Shown here piece after piece: positions 1 to 8,161 of a stretch of DNA of 23,127 nucleotides. Source of the stretch: JBKJZO01 sp046715235 (GTDB lineage Bacteria > Actinomycetota > Actinomycetes > BP-191). Under the pieces are notes generated by a model that worked only from the letters and a program-made list of their open reading frames with translations, was not told where the DNA came from and did not search any database. The stretch is from the NCBI GenBank assembly GCA_046715235.1, contig JBKJZO010000191.1, positions 1 to 23,127 on the forward strand, read 5' to 3'. The position numbers and the translations under genes are program-made. How positions within the stretch are numbered: the first letter of the stretch is position 1; each line of letters starts with the position of its first letter.

Positions 1-1148
<1,148 letters not shown>

Positions 1149-1309
1149 GCCAAATCTCGTCTCGGTTTTGGGGGGTCGGCCGCGGGAGTCCGCGACCGCA
1201 CAAGGTTACCCGGTTACGCCCGCTGACCCGGTACATCCCGATTTCGGCCGGTGACAATCCCCCAGATAGCGCAATCAGTTGCCCGCCGAATGGGGCCGAT
1301 ACTCCAAGA

Positions 1310-2281
1310 ATGAAGCGTCGCGCCCGCCTGTTCGCGCTGCTCGCCGCCGCCTCGCTCGTTGCCGTCCTCACCCCGGCCGCCGACGCGCTGCCACCGGCCG
1401 GCGCACCCGCGTGCCCGAGCTTCCCGGCCGACAACGTGTGGCACTCCGACGTGTCCAAGCTGCCGGTCCACCGCCGCAGCGCGGCGTGGATGGCGTCGAC
1501 CGGCGCGAGCACGAGAAGGCTGCACCCGGACTTCGGTACGTCGGACGACCCGGCGGCGCCGTACGGCATCCCCTACACGTCGGTCGCGGGCACGCACGCC
1601 AAGGTGCCGGTCGAGTTCGAGTACGACGACGAGAGCGACAAGGTGCGCTACCCCTTCGGCGCCGACACGAAGATCGAGGGCGGCCGCAACTCGGGCGGCG
1701 ACATGCACGCGATCGTCGTCGACCGAGCGACCTGCAGGCTCTACGAGACCTTCTACACCAGGCAGGACGGCTCGAAGTGGTACGCCGGATCCGGCGCGGT
1801 CTGGGATCTCAAGAGCAACAAGCTGCGCCCGGCCGGCTGGACCTCAGCCGACGCCGCGGGCCTGCCGATCTACCCGGGCCTGCTGCGCCGCGACGAGGTG
1901 CGCGCCGGCAAGATCGACCACGCGATCCGTTTCACTGTGTCGCGCACCGACAAGAGCTACGTCTGGCCGGCGCGGCACCAGGCCGGCGCGCGTCGCGACG
2001 CCAACCTGCCGCCGATGGGCGCCCGCTTCCGGCTCAAGGCGTCGTACAACATCTCGCGGCTGCGGCCCGACACGCAGGTGGTGCTGCGTGCGATGAAGAA
2101 GCACGGCCTGATCCTCGCCGACAACGGCTCCAACTGGTACTTCACCGGCGCCGCCGACAACGGCTGGAACGACGCGTTCATCAGCGAGCTCAAGGGAATC
2201 CCGGCGTCGGCCTTCGAGGCTGTCGACGCCTCGTCGCTGATGGTCAGCGCCAACTCAGGGCAGGCCAAGCCAACTCGCTAG
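1310..2281 (+). CDS. Secreted protein of unknown function, conserved in actinobacteria
   Basis: The 323-residue product has a clear Sec signal peptide: a basic MKRRAR start, a hydrophobic stretch LFALLAAASLVAVL, and a probable cleavage after ADA at about residue 26. The mature part begins CPSFPADNVWHSDVSKLPVH, and has conserved-looking blocks LHPDFG, IEGGRNSGGD, LRPAGWTSADAAGLPI, DHAIRF and LILADNGSNWYF. I recognise this as a recurrent actinobacterial secreted family but know no assigned function, and I see no classical catalytic motif. It may be a cell-surface or polysaccharide-associated protein, but that is a guess. The ATG start is chosen because it gives the signal peptide directly; no good Shine-Dalgarno sequence precedes it. 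The gene stands alone, divergent from typA, and is followed by a GC-rich hairpin at 2314-2350. Confidence 0.88.
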   Translation: MKRRARLFALLAAASLVAVLTPAADALPPAGAPACPSFPADNVWHSDVSKLPVHRRSAAWMASTGASTRRLHPDFGTSDDPAAPYGIPYTSVAGTHAKVPVEFEYDDESDKVRYPFGADTKIEGGRNSGGDMHAIVVDRATCRLYETFYTRQDGSKWYAGSGAVWDLKSNKLRPAGWTSADAAGLPIYPGLLRRDEVRAGKIDHAIRFTVSRTDKSYVWPARHQAGARRDANLPPMGARFRLKASYNISRLRPDTQVVLRAMKKHGLILADNGSNWYFTGAADNGWNDAFISELKGIPASAFEAVDASSLMVSANSGQAKPTR

Positions 2282-2313
2282 CTCCCGGACGCTGATCGCG
2301 TCCGCGTCGGACA

Positions 2314-2350
2314 GCCACCACGCCGGTAAGTCATCGCCCGACGTGGTGGC
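2314..2350 (+). terminator. Candidate terminator hairpin after the secreted-protein gene
   Basis: A perfect 9-bp inverted repeat, GCCACCACG (2314-2322) and CGTGGTGGC (2342-2350), flanks a 19-nt loop about 30 bases after the stop codon of the upstream gene. No T-tract follows. Tail-less hairpins are common at actinobacterial gene ends, but the large loop makes this a weak call. Confidence 0.4.
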
Positions 2351-2451
2351 GGTCACGACGCGGCATCACTCGATTGGATCGTCAGGGTTACAAACCGGTC
2401 CGAAATTCGATCGGCGCGCTCAAGTGGGACGCGCGGGCCGCTACTGTAATG

Positions 2452-2550
2452 TGAGGTATATCAAGATCGCGGGTTACTGGGACTAGGGCGGCGGCTTACT
2501 ACGCGTTCCGAGTTAAGGGGTGGCTCCTCTAGAGGGGCCACCCCTTTATC
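2452..2550 (+). ncRNA. Possible small RNA ending at a strong hairpin
   Basis: About 170 bases separate the 2314-2350 hairpin from the strong inverted repeat at 2515-2546, and no reading frame is convincing there. A TACTGT hexamer at about 2443-2448 has the TANNNT form of an actinobacterial -10 box, with TCAAGT some 16 bases upstream as a poor -35. Transcription from it would give a roughly 95-100 nt RNA ending at the hairpin and its TTTATCTTGTT tail. I do not recognise the sequence as any known RNA family, and it is not a tRNA (no T-loop or acceptor pairing). Promoter and RNA are inferred; only the hairpin is solid. Confidence 0.25.
2515..2546. terminator. Bidirectional intrinsic terminator (32-bp near-perfect palindrome)
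   Basis: AAGGGGTGGC (2515-2524) pairs with GCCACCCCTT (2537-2546). The inner bases TCCTCT/AGAGGG also pair, so 15 of 16 positions match and the last is a G-T wobble, centred at 2530/2531. A T-rich run follows on the plus strand. On the minus strand, the TAA stop of the membrane-protein gene (2546-2548) sits on the edge of the stem, so this is its terminator. In the plus direction it could end the putative small RNA. Confidence 0.8.
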
Positions 2551-3274
2551 TTGTTGACGCACGCTGACGGGACTCGGCCGCCGCTTTCAGCGCTTCGCGC
2601 TGGTTGTTCGTGACAGCTTCCAATTTGGTCCGCGACGTCTGCGGGAAAATTCTCGCCAGATCGGGCCCGTAGAGTGTTCCATCCCGCGGAATCTCAAACC
2701 CGACTACCGGACCAGTCGAATCCCGGCTAGCCGTATGCAGCGCACCGGCTGGTGCGGAAGAGGTAGTGCCGTCCGTGCAATGAGCGTATACAAATACCCG
2801 ATATGGAGCGGTCCCGAGAACGATGTATGCGCAGAAGGAGCGCGTGGAGCGACTGGAGACCGCGCGGTGAATCCAGCCGGGATTATGCTCAATAAAGTGT
2901 AAAATCGGATCCGCTGGGGCCTCTGCGGTTGGACTGGGTGAGACTGATACCGCCTTGTCGAGCGAGCCGGCTATCGAGGAGCCGATAGCTGTAGGCGTTG
3001 CCATAGCGCTGGATGATTGTGCCGTCGCGCTAGCGGACTTGAGCGGGCTGTCGGCTGTCGCCACATCGTTTTCGCTGTCGAAATTCGTACGTAGGTTGCC
3101 GAGGCCTATCGCGCCTCCGACCATTGCGGCTGCTAAAAAACTCGATAGGACCAGAAGTCGGTGGCGCTGGCGTCGCTCTGAAGAGGCGAGGAGCGCGAGC
3201 GTATCAACGCGTACCGAAGTAACCTGACTTGCGAGCTCATCCAGCACGACCGGGAGGTGTCTGCTATCGCTCAC
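2546..3274 (-). CDS. Single-pass membrane protein coupled to a SigE-family sigma factor (putative anti-sigma factor)
   Basis: The 242-residue product has a short cytoplasmic part (1-38), one transmembrane helix (about 40-58, LVLSSFLAAAMVGGAIGLG), a Ser/Thr/Ala/Pro-rich linker (about 65-122) and an outer domain of about 120 residues. That domain has two cysteines (C148, C166) that could form a disulfide. It starts at GTG 3274-3272 with a 4-bp GTGA overlap onto the sigma factor stop, so the two are translationally coupled. Position and topology suggest an anti-sigma or sensor role. However, it lacks the HxxxCxxC zinc motif of ZAS anti-sigma factors, and I recognise no domain. SigE-family sigma genes are commonly followed by such small membrane proteins. 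The gene ends on the 2515-2546 terminator. Function is inferred from context only. Confidence 0.78.
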   Translation of the reverse strand: MSDSRHLPVVLDELASQVTSVRVDTLALLASSERRQRHRLLVLSSFLAAAMVGGAIGLGNLRTNFDSENDVATADSPLKSASATAQSSSAMATPTAIGSSIAGSLDKAVSVSPSPTAEAPADPILHFIEHNPGWIHRAVSSRSTRSFCAYIVLGTAPYRVFVYAHCTDGTTSSAPAGALHTASRDSTGPVVGFEIPRDGTLYGPDLARIFPQTSRTKLEAVTNNQREALKAAAESRQRASTR

Positions 3275-3789
3275 GTGATTGGCCCTTCATCTACCGGATG
3301 CTGGACATCTTGCAAATAGCCCCGGAGCTCCGTAAGGCCACGAGACAGTTGGCTCCGCACCGTTGATGTCGAGCAGCGCATAAGCTCAGCGATGTCCTCG
3401 TGAGAGAGTCCTTCTAGATAACTAAGGACAATGGTCGCGCGTTGACGTACGGGAAGATTCATAAGCGCCCGCCGAAGGGCGTCACTTTCATCCACGCGAA
3501 CGGTGCCATCCGGTGATACCGAGTCCACCAATGCGAACACGTGCTTCGGCCGGTGCGCGCGTCGTCGATAGCCATCGGTGAACAGATTCACGATCACACG
3601 ACGCGCATATGCGTCTGGCCGTTCCGCTGACGACACCTTCTTCCACTTTACTGCGAGCCGCTCGAGGCCCTCCTGCAGAAGGTCTTCCGCGTCAGTTCGA
3701 TTGCCTGTGAGTACGAATGCGGTCGCGAGGAGGCCACGACTGTGCGCTGCTACGAACGCTTGTAGTTCGTCGCGGTCCTCAGGCCTCAT
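3271..3789 (-). CDS. SigE-family (ECF-type) RNA polymerase sigma factor
   Basis: This 172-residue sigma-70 group IV protein recruits RNA polymerase to a dedicated promoter set. Region 2 spans about residues 18-65 (ATAFVLTGNRTDAEDLLQEG, then DAYARRVIVNLFTD). Region 4 spans about 105-160 (LPVRQRATIVLSYLEGLSHE and the helix-turn-helix STSTVRSQLSRGL). The LPVRQRA.VVL.Y.EGLS form matches the actinobacterial SigE family (TIGR02983 type) rather than SigR or SigK. The ATG at 3789-3787 is preceded by AGGGAG four bases upstream, a good ribosome binding site. It is co-transcribed with the membrane protein downstream. The regulon cannot be read from this sequence. It lies in the segment of altered composition, so it may be acquired. 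Confidence 0.92.
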   Translation of the reverse strand: MRPEDRDELQAFVAAHSRGLLATAFVLTGNRTDAEDLLQEGLERLAVKWKKVSSAERPDAYARRVIVNLFTDGYRRRAHRPKHVFALVDSVSPDGTVRVDESDALRRALMNLPVRQRATIVLSYLEGLSHEDIAELMRCSTSTVRSQLSRGLTELRGYLQDVQHPVDEGPIT

Positions 3790-4158
3790 CCGTCTCCCTG
3801 TCTACCAAGTAGGACGTCAGCGGCCCACGATATGTTGAATCGGTCGGGCCAGATCTTTCTACACGCGCGACTACTCCTGCGACCGTGCGACTTGAAAGGT
3901 CGGTTGCAGCCACCGGGATCCTCTTCAACGTGGCAGGTGCTGGCTCCGCTGAGGGCGTGATCTAGCATCCCCTTGTTGGCCGGCAACACGCGCCGGATCG
4001 CAATGACCCGGAAGACGGCAATGCAGCACCCTGCGGGTGAGTCGGTCCGGCGCGAACTGGATGTCTGCCCTGCGCCCCGTAGGCGGTTGCTCTGACGATC
4101 CCCTCTGGACGATGCCGGCGCGGCGCGCGGCGGTCGCTGCGGCCGCTTCTTTCGAAAA
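3790..4158. other. 369-bp stretch with no convincing gene
   Basis: Between the sigma factor start and the methyltransferase stub I see no supported coding region. One minus-strand frame (4421-3786) is open and its stop overlaps the sigma start as ATGA. It overlaps the methyltransferase stub in another frame on the same strand, and its first half is an Arg/Ser/Pro-rich frameshift-like sequence. The stretch probably contains the sigma factor promoter and decayed DNA. Confidence 0.5.
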
Positions 4159-4443
4159 CTACATACGCGTGTGCCGGCGGAGCGCCGTACCGATTCGGGC
4201 CGCGACCGTGACGGCAACCGCGTTGCCGATAGCATCCATGACACAGCTCCGGTACCGGGGGAACTCGTAGTCGCGCGGAAAGCCCTGCACCAACGCGGCT
4301 TCTCTAATCGTGAGATACCGCACGGTTCCGTTGAGCTCCCGAAGAGCCACCAAACAAGGAACGTTGCCGGGACTGGATAGGCCGGTCTCGCAGATCTGCG
4401 TCGACTGCGCAGATCGGGCATCTAACCGTCTTGCGGAGAACAC
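4159..4443 (-). pseudogene. C-terminal remnant of a DNA (cytosine-5) methyltransferase
   Basis: The reverse-strand translation carries the C-terminal conserved blocks of m5C methyltransferases: RYLTIREAALVQGFPRDYEF (motif IX and the following RE.A.LQGFP block) and DAIGNAVAVTVAARIGTAL (motif X, usually IGNAVPV..A..IG). An intact enzyme has about 300-400 residues and needs motif I (FxGxG) and the catalytic PCQ of motif IV. Here only about 95 codons remain. The same frame is closed by TAA at 4458-4456, and the DNA further upstream belongs to a different gene. The only start is a GTG at 4443 without a clear ribosome binding site. I read it as a deletion remnant of a restriction-modification or solitary methyltransferase gene. 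Motif X lacks the usual Pro (IGNAVAV). No endonuclease or Vsr gene is visible beside it. Confidence 0.8.
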
Positions 4444-4475
4444 TAATGCCGAGCCTTAACTCCAGTCTCGACTCA

Positions 4476-5066
4476 CTATTGTAGGCCAGTTCTAACGTCT
4501 TCGAGAGAAAATGGCGCGTCGATCAATCTGCCATTCCTGAGCTCCCACGCGCCGTTTGCCCCAAATGTCAGTTGAAAATGTGCCGGAGCTACGTGTTCGT
4601 GTGCGGTTCCGGACGACGGATCCAAAAACAGCAGAATACTGCTGCCGGTCCGCCACTCAACCTGTCGCTCTGTGGGTAGCCGGTCCGCCGCTGAGTAGAG
4701 AACCATGATCTGAGCGTCCACGGGGCCCCGCAACACATTCTCGACTCGGACCGTCACAATGTCGTAAGAATCACCAGCGTAAGGTGACGATATTTCGGGA
4801 CCAAACGTCCCTGTAGCCACCGCGGTAACAACGCCAACACATATGTATTCCGCCTCCGACAGCAACAGGCTGACGCTCGCCGTCGTGTCCTTTTTCCCGT
4901 CGGGCCTGCGCCAGTCTCCTACGGCAAAGATCGCGATCAGCGTGAGAGCTGCAGCAACCAGCACGACAGCTCTGGACCTGCTAGCTCGTCGACGCGGCGA
5001 TGCAGGCGCGAGCAACTCACGGCCGTCCGGGTCGGCAGGGCGTCGAAGATCGGCGGCATCTGGCAC
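4476..5066 (-). CDS. Membrane-anchored protein of unknown function
   Basis: The 196-residue product has a polar N-terminus (1-32, ending in a basic PRRRASRSR), one transmembrane helix (about 33-50, AVVLVAAALTLIAIFAVG) and an outer domain of about 140 residues. The outer domain alternates beta-like strands (DIVTVRVENVLRG, AQIMVLYSAADRL, GSSILLFLDPSSG). The GTG start at 5066-5064 is well supported by AGGAGGAG about five bases upstream. I do not recognise the family. Composition is clearly less GC-rich than the flanks: 29 of the 60 bases at 4441-4500, at its 3' end, are G or C. Three 10-bp direct repeats lie about 65-95 bases upstream. The gene is probably accessory. It could be a surface or lipid-facing sensor, but nothing in the sequence settles that. 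Confidence 0.75.
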   Translation of the reverse strand: MPDAADLRRPADPDGRELLAPASPRRRASRSRAVVLVAAALTLIAIFAVGDWRRPDGKKDTTASVSLLLSEAEYICVGVVTAVATGTFGPEISSPYAGDSYDIVTVRVENVLRGPVDAQIMVLYSAADRLPTERQVEWRTGSSILLFLDPSSGTAHEHVAPAHFQLTFGANGAWELRNGRLIDAPFSLEDVRTGLQ

Positions 5067-5129
5067 GTCTCCTCCTCATGGCTCGGCGCAACTGGTCACC
5101 AGGGTTCTACTCAGTCTGACGAGGCCGAC

Positions 5130-5159
5130 GCCCACAGATGCCCACGAACGCACACAGAT
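5130..5159. repeat. Three tandem 10-bp repeats upstream of the membrane-protein gene
   Basis: GCCCACAGAT (5130-5139), GCCCACGAAC (5140-5149) and GCACACAGAT (5150-5159) follow each other without a gap, with a period of one helical turn. They sit 64 bases upstream of the GTG start of the minus-strand gene 4476-5066, which suggests a regulatory binding site. It could also be chance. Confidence 0.4.
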
Positions 5160-5215
5160 CGCGCGAAAGTTCGCTACCCCTTCCGACCGGTCGCGGGCAT
5201 ACCGCTCTAGGTCTG

Positions 5216-5623
5216 TCATGGCCCAAGCAGCTCGGCTAGCGCGTCGACGATCGGGGCGTCGGGCGCGAGCCACGCGACGTCGTACAGCTGCGGTTTGGTC
5301 AGCCACCGCAAGCTGCTGTGCTCCGTGGGCACCGCTGCGCCGGCGGTGATGCGCCCGGTCCACACGCGCAGGATCGCTCCCCCGCCGACGACGGTGACGT
5401 CGGGGCCGATGCGTTCGCCGATCTCGATCTCGACGCCGAGCTCTTCGCGGCACTCCCGTCGTAGCGCTGCGATCTCGTCTTCGCCGGGCTCGACCTTGCC
5501 GCCGGGGAACTCCCACTGACCGGCGAGTTGCGACGGGTAGCCGCGCTCAGCCGCGAGTACCTCCACATGCGGCGGTACGCCGCGCAGCAGCGCCACGCCC
5601 ACGACGACCGGCCGTGCAGACAT
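5216..5623 (-). CDS. NUDIX hydrolase, MutT-type (d)NTP pyrophosphohydrolase
   Basis: The 135-residue enzyme hydrolyses nucleoside diphosphate-linked substrates and is probably a sanitising (d)NTP pyrophosphatase of the MutT/CTP type. A complete Nudix box GX5EX7REUXEEXGU lies at residues 42-64 (G42, E48, R56-E57, E60-E61, G63), with Cys58 at the usually aliphatic position. The preceding GQWEFPGGKVEPGE is typical of MutT. The ATG at 5623-5621 (MSARPVVVGV) is chosen over longer open frames because those would run through the divergent dehydratase gene. The full length is normal for the family. The exact substrate (8-oxo-dGTP, 5-methyl-dCTP or CTP) cannot be told from the sequence. It is divergent from the next gene with a 70-bp spacer. 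Confidence 0.92.
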   Translation of the reverse strand: MSARPVVVGVALLRGVPPHVEVLAAERGYPSQLAGQWEFPGGKVEPGEDEIAALRRECREELGVEIEIGERIGPDVTVVGGGAILRVWTGRITAGAAVPTEHSSLRWLTKPQLYDVAWLAPDAPIVDALAELLGP

Positions 5624-5693
5624 AGTCGCGACGATCTCACCTCTGCGGCACGCGTCGGCGTACGCTCGGCCGACACGCGGGAAAGGGGCCGAC

Positions 5694-5999
5694 ATGACGA
5701 GGTTGAGCGACAGCGAGGTCAACGACGCGCTGGCCCGGATGCCTGAATGGAAAGGCGACACGGAACGCATCGCGCGCACGGTGACCGTCTCGGCCGGCGT
5801 CGGCGAGGCGTTGCGCACAGAGGTGATGTCCGCGGCCGACGCGATGAACCACCACCCGGTCATCGACGTCACCGACGAGGCGATGACGTTCACCGTTTGG
5901 ACGCACTCCGAGGGTGGGGTCACCAACAAGGATCTCGCGCTGGCCGCGCGCATTAACGAACTCGTCGCGGGTCAGGCGCACCAGGACTCGGGGGCCTGA
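5694..5999 (+). CDS. Pterin-4a-carbinolamine dehydratase (4a-hydroxytetrahydrobiopterin dehydratase)
   Basis: This small enzyme (EC 4.2.1.96 family) dehydrates 4a-hydroxytetrahydropterins, recycling the pterin cofactor. The 101-residue length is normal. The family signature is complete: PEW near residues 17-19, NHHP at 52-55 with the active-site histidines, then VWTHSEGGVTNKDLALA (about 68-84) with the third histidine (H71) and the GG.T..D motif. AAAGGGG lies about five bases before the ATG at 5694. No aromatic amino acid hydroxylase is in the window, so the physiological partner is unknown; many bacteria carry this protein without one. It is followed 91 bp later by the DNA glycosylase gene on the same strand. 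Confidence 0.93.
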   Translation: MTRLSDSEVNDALARMPEWKGDTERIARTVTVSAGVGEALRTEVMSAADAMNHHPVIDVTDEAMTFTVWTHSEGGVTNKDLALAARINELVAGQAHQDSGA

Positions 6000-6090
6000 G
6001 CTGGGCGAGCAGGCGGCGGCGGAACTGGTCCGCGCCGGCGCGGTCCACGGCGACGTTCCGGTGGGCGCCGACCTGCCGCGCGCGGGACGG

Positions 6091-6981
6091 ATGTCGCTCG
6101 GACCCGTGCCCGCCGCGTTCAGCCTGCGCCGCACGGCGATGAGCCACGGCTGGTGCTCTCTGGCACCGACGGCGTACGACGGGCTGCGCGATGTTCTGCA
6201 CCGCACGCTCGACCTGCCGGACGCCGGGGCGCTGACCGTGTCGGTGCGGCAGCGGCCCGACGGGAAACTCGAGGCGAGCTGGGGTCGGGTCCACGGCAGC
6301 TGCGACGATCGCATCGCGATCAAGTCAGGGCTACGCCGGATGCTCGCGCTCGACGACGACGTGAGCGCGCTGCACGACGCCTGCCGCGTTTCCGCGGAAA
6401 CGTCCTGGATCGCCGACGAAGGCGTCGGCCGGTTGCTGCGATCGCCGTCGGTGTGGGAGGACCTCGCGAAGACCCTCGCGACCACGAACTGCTCGTGGGC
6501 GCTGACGAAGTCGATGTGCCGCCGGCTCGTCGAGACGTTGGGGCACGAGGGGCCGGCGGGCGAGCGCGCGTTCCCGACGCCTCAGGCCGTGGCGGCGGCC
6601 GGAGAGTCGCACCTCAAGGACGAGGTGCGCGCCGGCTACCGGGCCCGCGCCTTCGTCGAGCTCGCCGAGGCTGTCGCTACCGGAGCGGTGGACCCCGAGC
6701 GCTGGCTCGCGAATGCACCCGACCCGTTGCCGGACGAGCAGGTACTCACGGAGATGCTCGCGCTGCGCGGCTTCGGTCCTTACGCCGTCGAAGGCATGCT
6801 CGGCCTGCTCGGGCGGCCGCGCGGTTTCGCGCTCGACTCCTGGGTGCGCGCGACACTGCCGCGGTTGCTCGGCAAGAAGGCGATGACCGACAAGGCGATC
6901 ATCCGCCGATACACGCCGTACGGCACCTGGGCGGGCACTGTGCTCTGGCTGGAGCTCACGCGCGACTGGTTCGACGTCTAG
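6091..6981 (+). CDS. HhH-GPD family DNA glycosylase (3-methyladenine/8-oxoguanine glycosylase-like)
   Basis: This is a base-excision repair glycosylase of the helix-hairpin-helix superfamily. With the ATG at 6091 it has 296 residues. The N-terminal part resembles the AlkA/OGG beta domain (FSLRRT.., residues 10-70). The helical core follows (WEDLAKTLATTNCSWALTKS, about 122-141). The hairpin is ALRGFGPYAVEGML (about 224-237), and the catalytic Asp is D249 in GFALDSWVR. The residue that is Lys in bifunctional OGG1/Nth enzymes is Tyr here (Y231), so it is probably monofunctional. The frame is open upstream to 5914 but overlaps the dehydratase gene; ATG 6091 sits just before the conserved FSLRRT block and after GGGACGG. 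GTG 6061 is an alternative. Its TAG shares bases with the TAG of the converging lipoprotein gene. Confidence 0.87.
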   Translation: MSLGPVPAAFSLRRTAMSHGWCSLAPTAYDGLRDVLHRTLDLPDAGALTVSVRQRPDGKLEASWGRVHGSCDDRIAIKSGLRRMLALDDDVSALHDACRVSAETSWIADEGVGRLLRSPSVWEDLAKTLATTNCSWALTKSMCRRLVETLGHEGPAGERAFPTPQAVAAAGESHLKDEVRAGYRARAFVELAEAVATGAVDPERWLANAPDPLPDEQVLTEMLALRGFGPYAVEGMLGLLGRPRGFALDSWVRATLPRLLGKKAMTDKAIIRRYTPYGTWAGTVLWLELTRDWFDV

Positions 6982-7799
6982 CTTGTCTTGCACTTCGGGT
7001 GGTCAGCCGCGTAGGCCGTGCCCTTGTCCGACCCAGAAGGAAAGACTCTGCAGTCGCTGGGCACATAGTCGCTGCTGCCATTCCACCTGTAGAGGTACTC
7101 CGTGATCGTGCCGTCGGCGCAGCTCGGCTCGCAGTCGTCGACGGGAACGACAAGCTCGAACACATCGTCACCGTCGAGATCCTCGGCACGCGCGCTCGGC
7201 ATGTTCGACACGTAGCCCTTGGCGGAACCCGTCTGGTCGTCTTGGTTGCCGAAGAACCTCACGTGTACGCCGTCAGCCGGGTCGATCACGTAAAGGGTGC
7301 TCGCGTGTGCGCCCATACCGAGGGTCAACGCAATGTGTCCGGCGGCATCCTGAATCGCCAGATGGCCGCCTTCCCCGCCCGGGACTCCGCGCAGCACCGC
7401 TGACTGCCAGGTCAGCTCCTGGGTCGTGTGGTCGAACAGCGCCATTCGCAGTGGCACCTCGACGGCGTCCGGCTCACCTGGCATTCGCACGAGAGCGAAC
7501 TCCAGCGGTATTGGGCCGCTGCGGCTGGTCAGGTGCGCCTTGACGGTGCAGCCACCCTGGGCACAGTCGTTGATGCTGGAGATCAGCTGGTCAATCTCCA
7601 GCGCAGCCGGGGAAGGCGACGGGGGCGGCGAGGGCGAGGGCGTCGCAACGGTTGTCGATGGGCTCGGCACTGGCGCTGCCGGGCCGGTGGTCGCGGTAGT
7701 CGGGGAGGGCACTGGGTCCTGCCTGGCACAGGCCGCGCCGCCCACAAGGGTCAGCGCCACGACAGGCGCAAGAAGTCTTCGCGACGGACTCGAGGGCAT
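6978..7799 (-). CDS. Lipoprotein of unknown function with a Pro/Ser/Thr-rich linker
   Basis: The 273-residue product begins with a lipoprotein signal (MPSSPSRRLLAPVVALTLVG) and a lipobox LVGGAAC, so it is likely lipidated at Cys24. A linker rich in Pro, Ser and Thr (about 27-66) sets the rest away from the membrane. The outer domain has paired cysteines (INDCAQGGC, DDCEPSC) and an acidic AEDLDGDDVFELVVP segment that resembles an FG-GAP/VCBS calcium-binding loop. I know no assigned function. The ATG (7799-7797) overlaps the stop of the upstream VOC gene by one base (TGATG), so the two are probably co-expressed. Its stop overlaps that of the glycosylase gene (CTAG, 6978-6981). Confidence 0.85.
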   Translation of the reverse strand: MPSSPSRRLLAPVVALTLVGGAACARQDPVPSPTTATTGPAAPVPSPSTTVATPSPSPPPSPSPAALEIDQLISSINDCAQGGCTVKAHLTSRSGPIPLEFALVRMPGEPDAVEVPLRMALFDHTTQELTWQSAVLRGVPGGEGGHLAIQDAAGHIALTLGMGAHASTLYVIDPADGVHVRFFGNQDDQTGSAKGYVSNMPSARAEDLDGDDVFELVVPVDDCEPSCADGTITEYLYRWNGSSDYVPSDCRVFPSGSDKGTAYAADHPKCKTS

Positions 7800-8161
7800 C
7801 AGGCGGGCGGGCGCGAGCGGAGGATGCAGAACTCGGTGCCCTCGGGATCGGCTAGTACGACCCAGGTCTGCTCGCCTTGGCCGATGTCGACGTTGGTCGC
7901 GCCGAGTGAGAGGGCGCGCTCGACCTCTGCCGCCTGATCGTCCGGACGCAGATCGAGGTGCGCGCGGTTCTTGATCGTCTTCGTCTCCGGCACCTTGATG
8001 AACAGGATCGGCGACGGGCCCGCAGGCGGCGAGGTGAGGAGCACTTCCTCCTCGTCGCTCTCGCCTTCGTCGATCGTCCAGCCGAGCATCTGCGCCCAGA
8101 ACTCCGCGACATTCCGCGGGTCAATGCAGTCGACCGTCCACGTCTCGATCACGAGCGACAT
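7799..8161 (-). CDS. VOC (glyoxalase/bleomycin-resistance-like) domain protein
   Basis: The 120-residue single-domain protein has the beta-alpha-beta-beta-beta pattern of the vicinal oxygen chelate fold. It has N-terminal CIDPRNVAEFWAQMLGW, a central KNRAHLDLRPDD carrying the first-strand His, and C-terminal VVLADPEGTEFCILR. This matches the small actinobacterial glyoxalase_6 type. Such proteins bind metal or small ligands, and the real substrate is usually unknown. The ATG at 8161-8159 (MSLVIETW) is chosen because AAAGGA lies about eight bases upstream and the fold starts there; a longer open frame to 8209 adds nothing recognisable. It is translationally coupled to the lipoprotein gene and divergent from the YchF-like gene. 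Confidence 0.9.
   Translation of the reverse strand: MSLVIETWTVDCIDPRNVAEFWAQMLGWTIDEGESDEEEVLLTSPPAGPSPILFIKVPETKTIKNRAHLDLRPDDQAAEVERALSLGATNVDIGQGEQTWVVLADPEGTEFCILRSRPPA

Noticed and set aside
2440..2515. tRNA gene or tRNA-derived attachment site next to the accessory island
   Set aside because: No acceptor-stem pairing, GGTTCGAATCC-like T-loop or anticodon arm could be assembled from this stretch.
3786..4421. Minus-strand open frame of 211 codons whose stop overlaps the sigma factor start as ATGA
   Set aside because: It overlaps the methyltransferase stub in another frame on the same strand and is Arg/Ser/Pro-rich like a frameshift product. It shows no recognisable domain. The last third alone could be a decayed gene, but I cannot support it.
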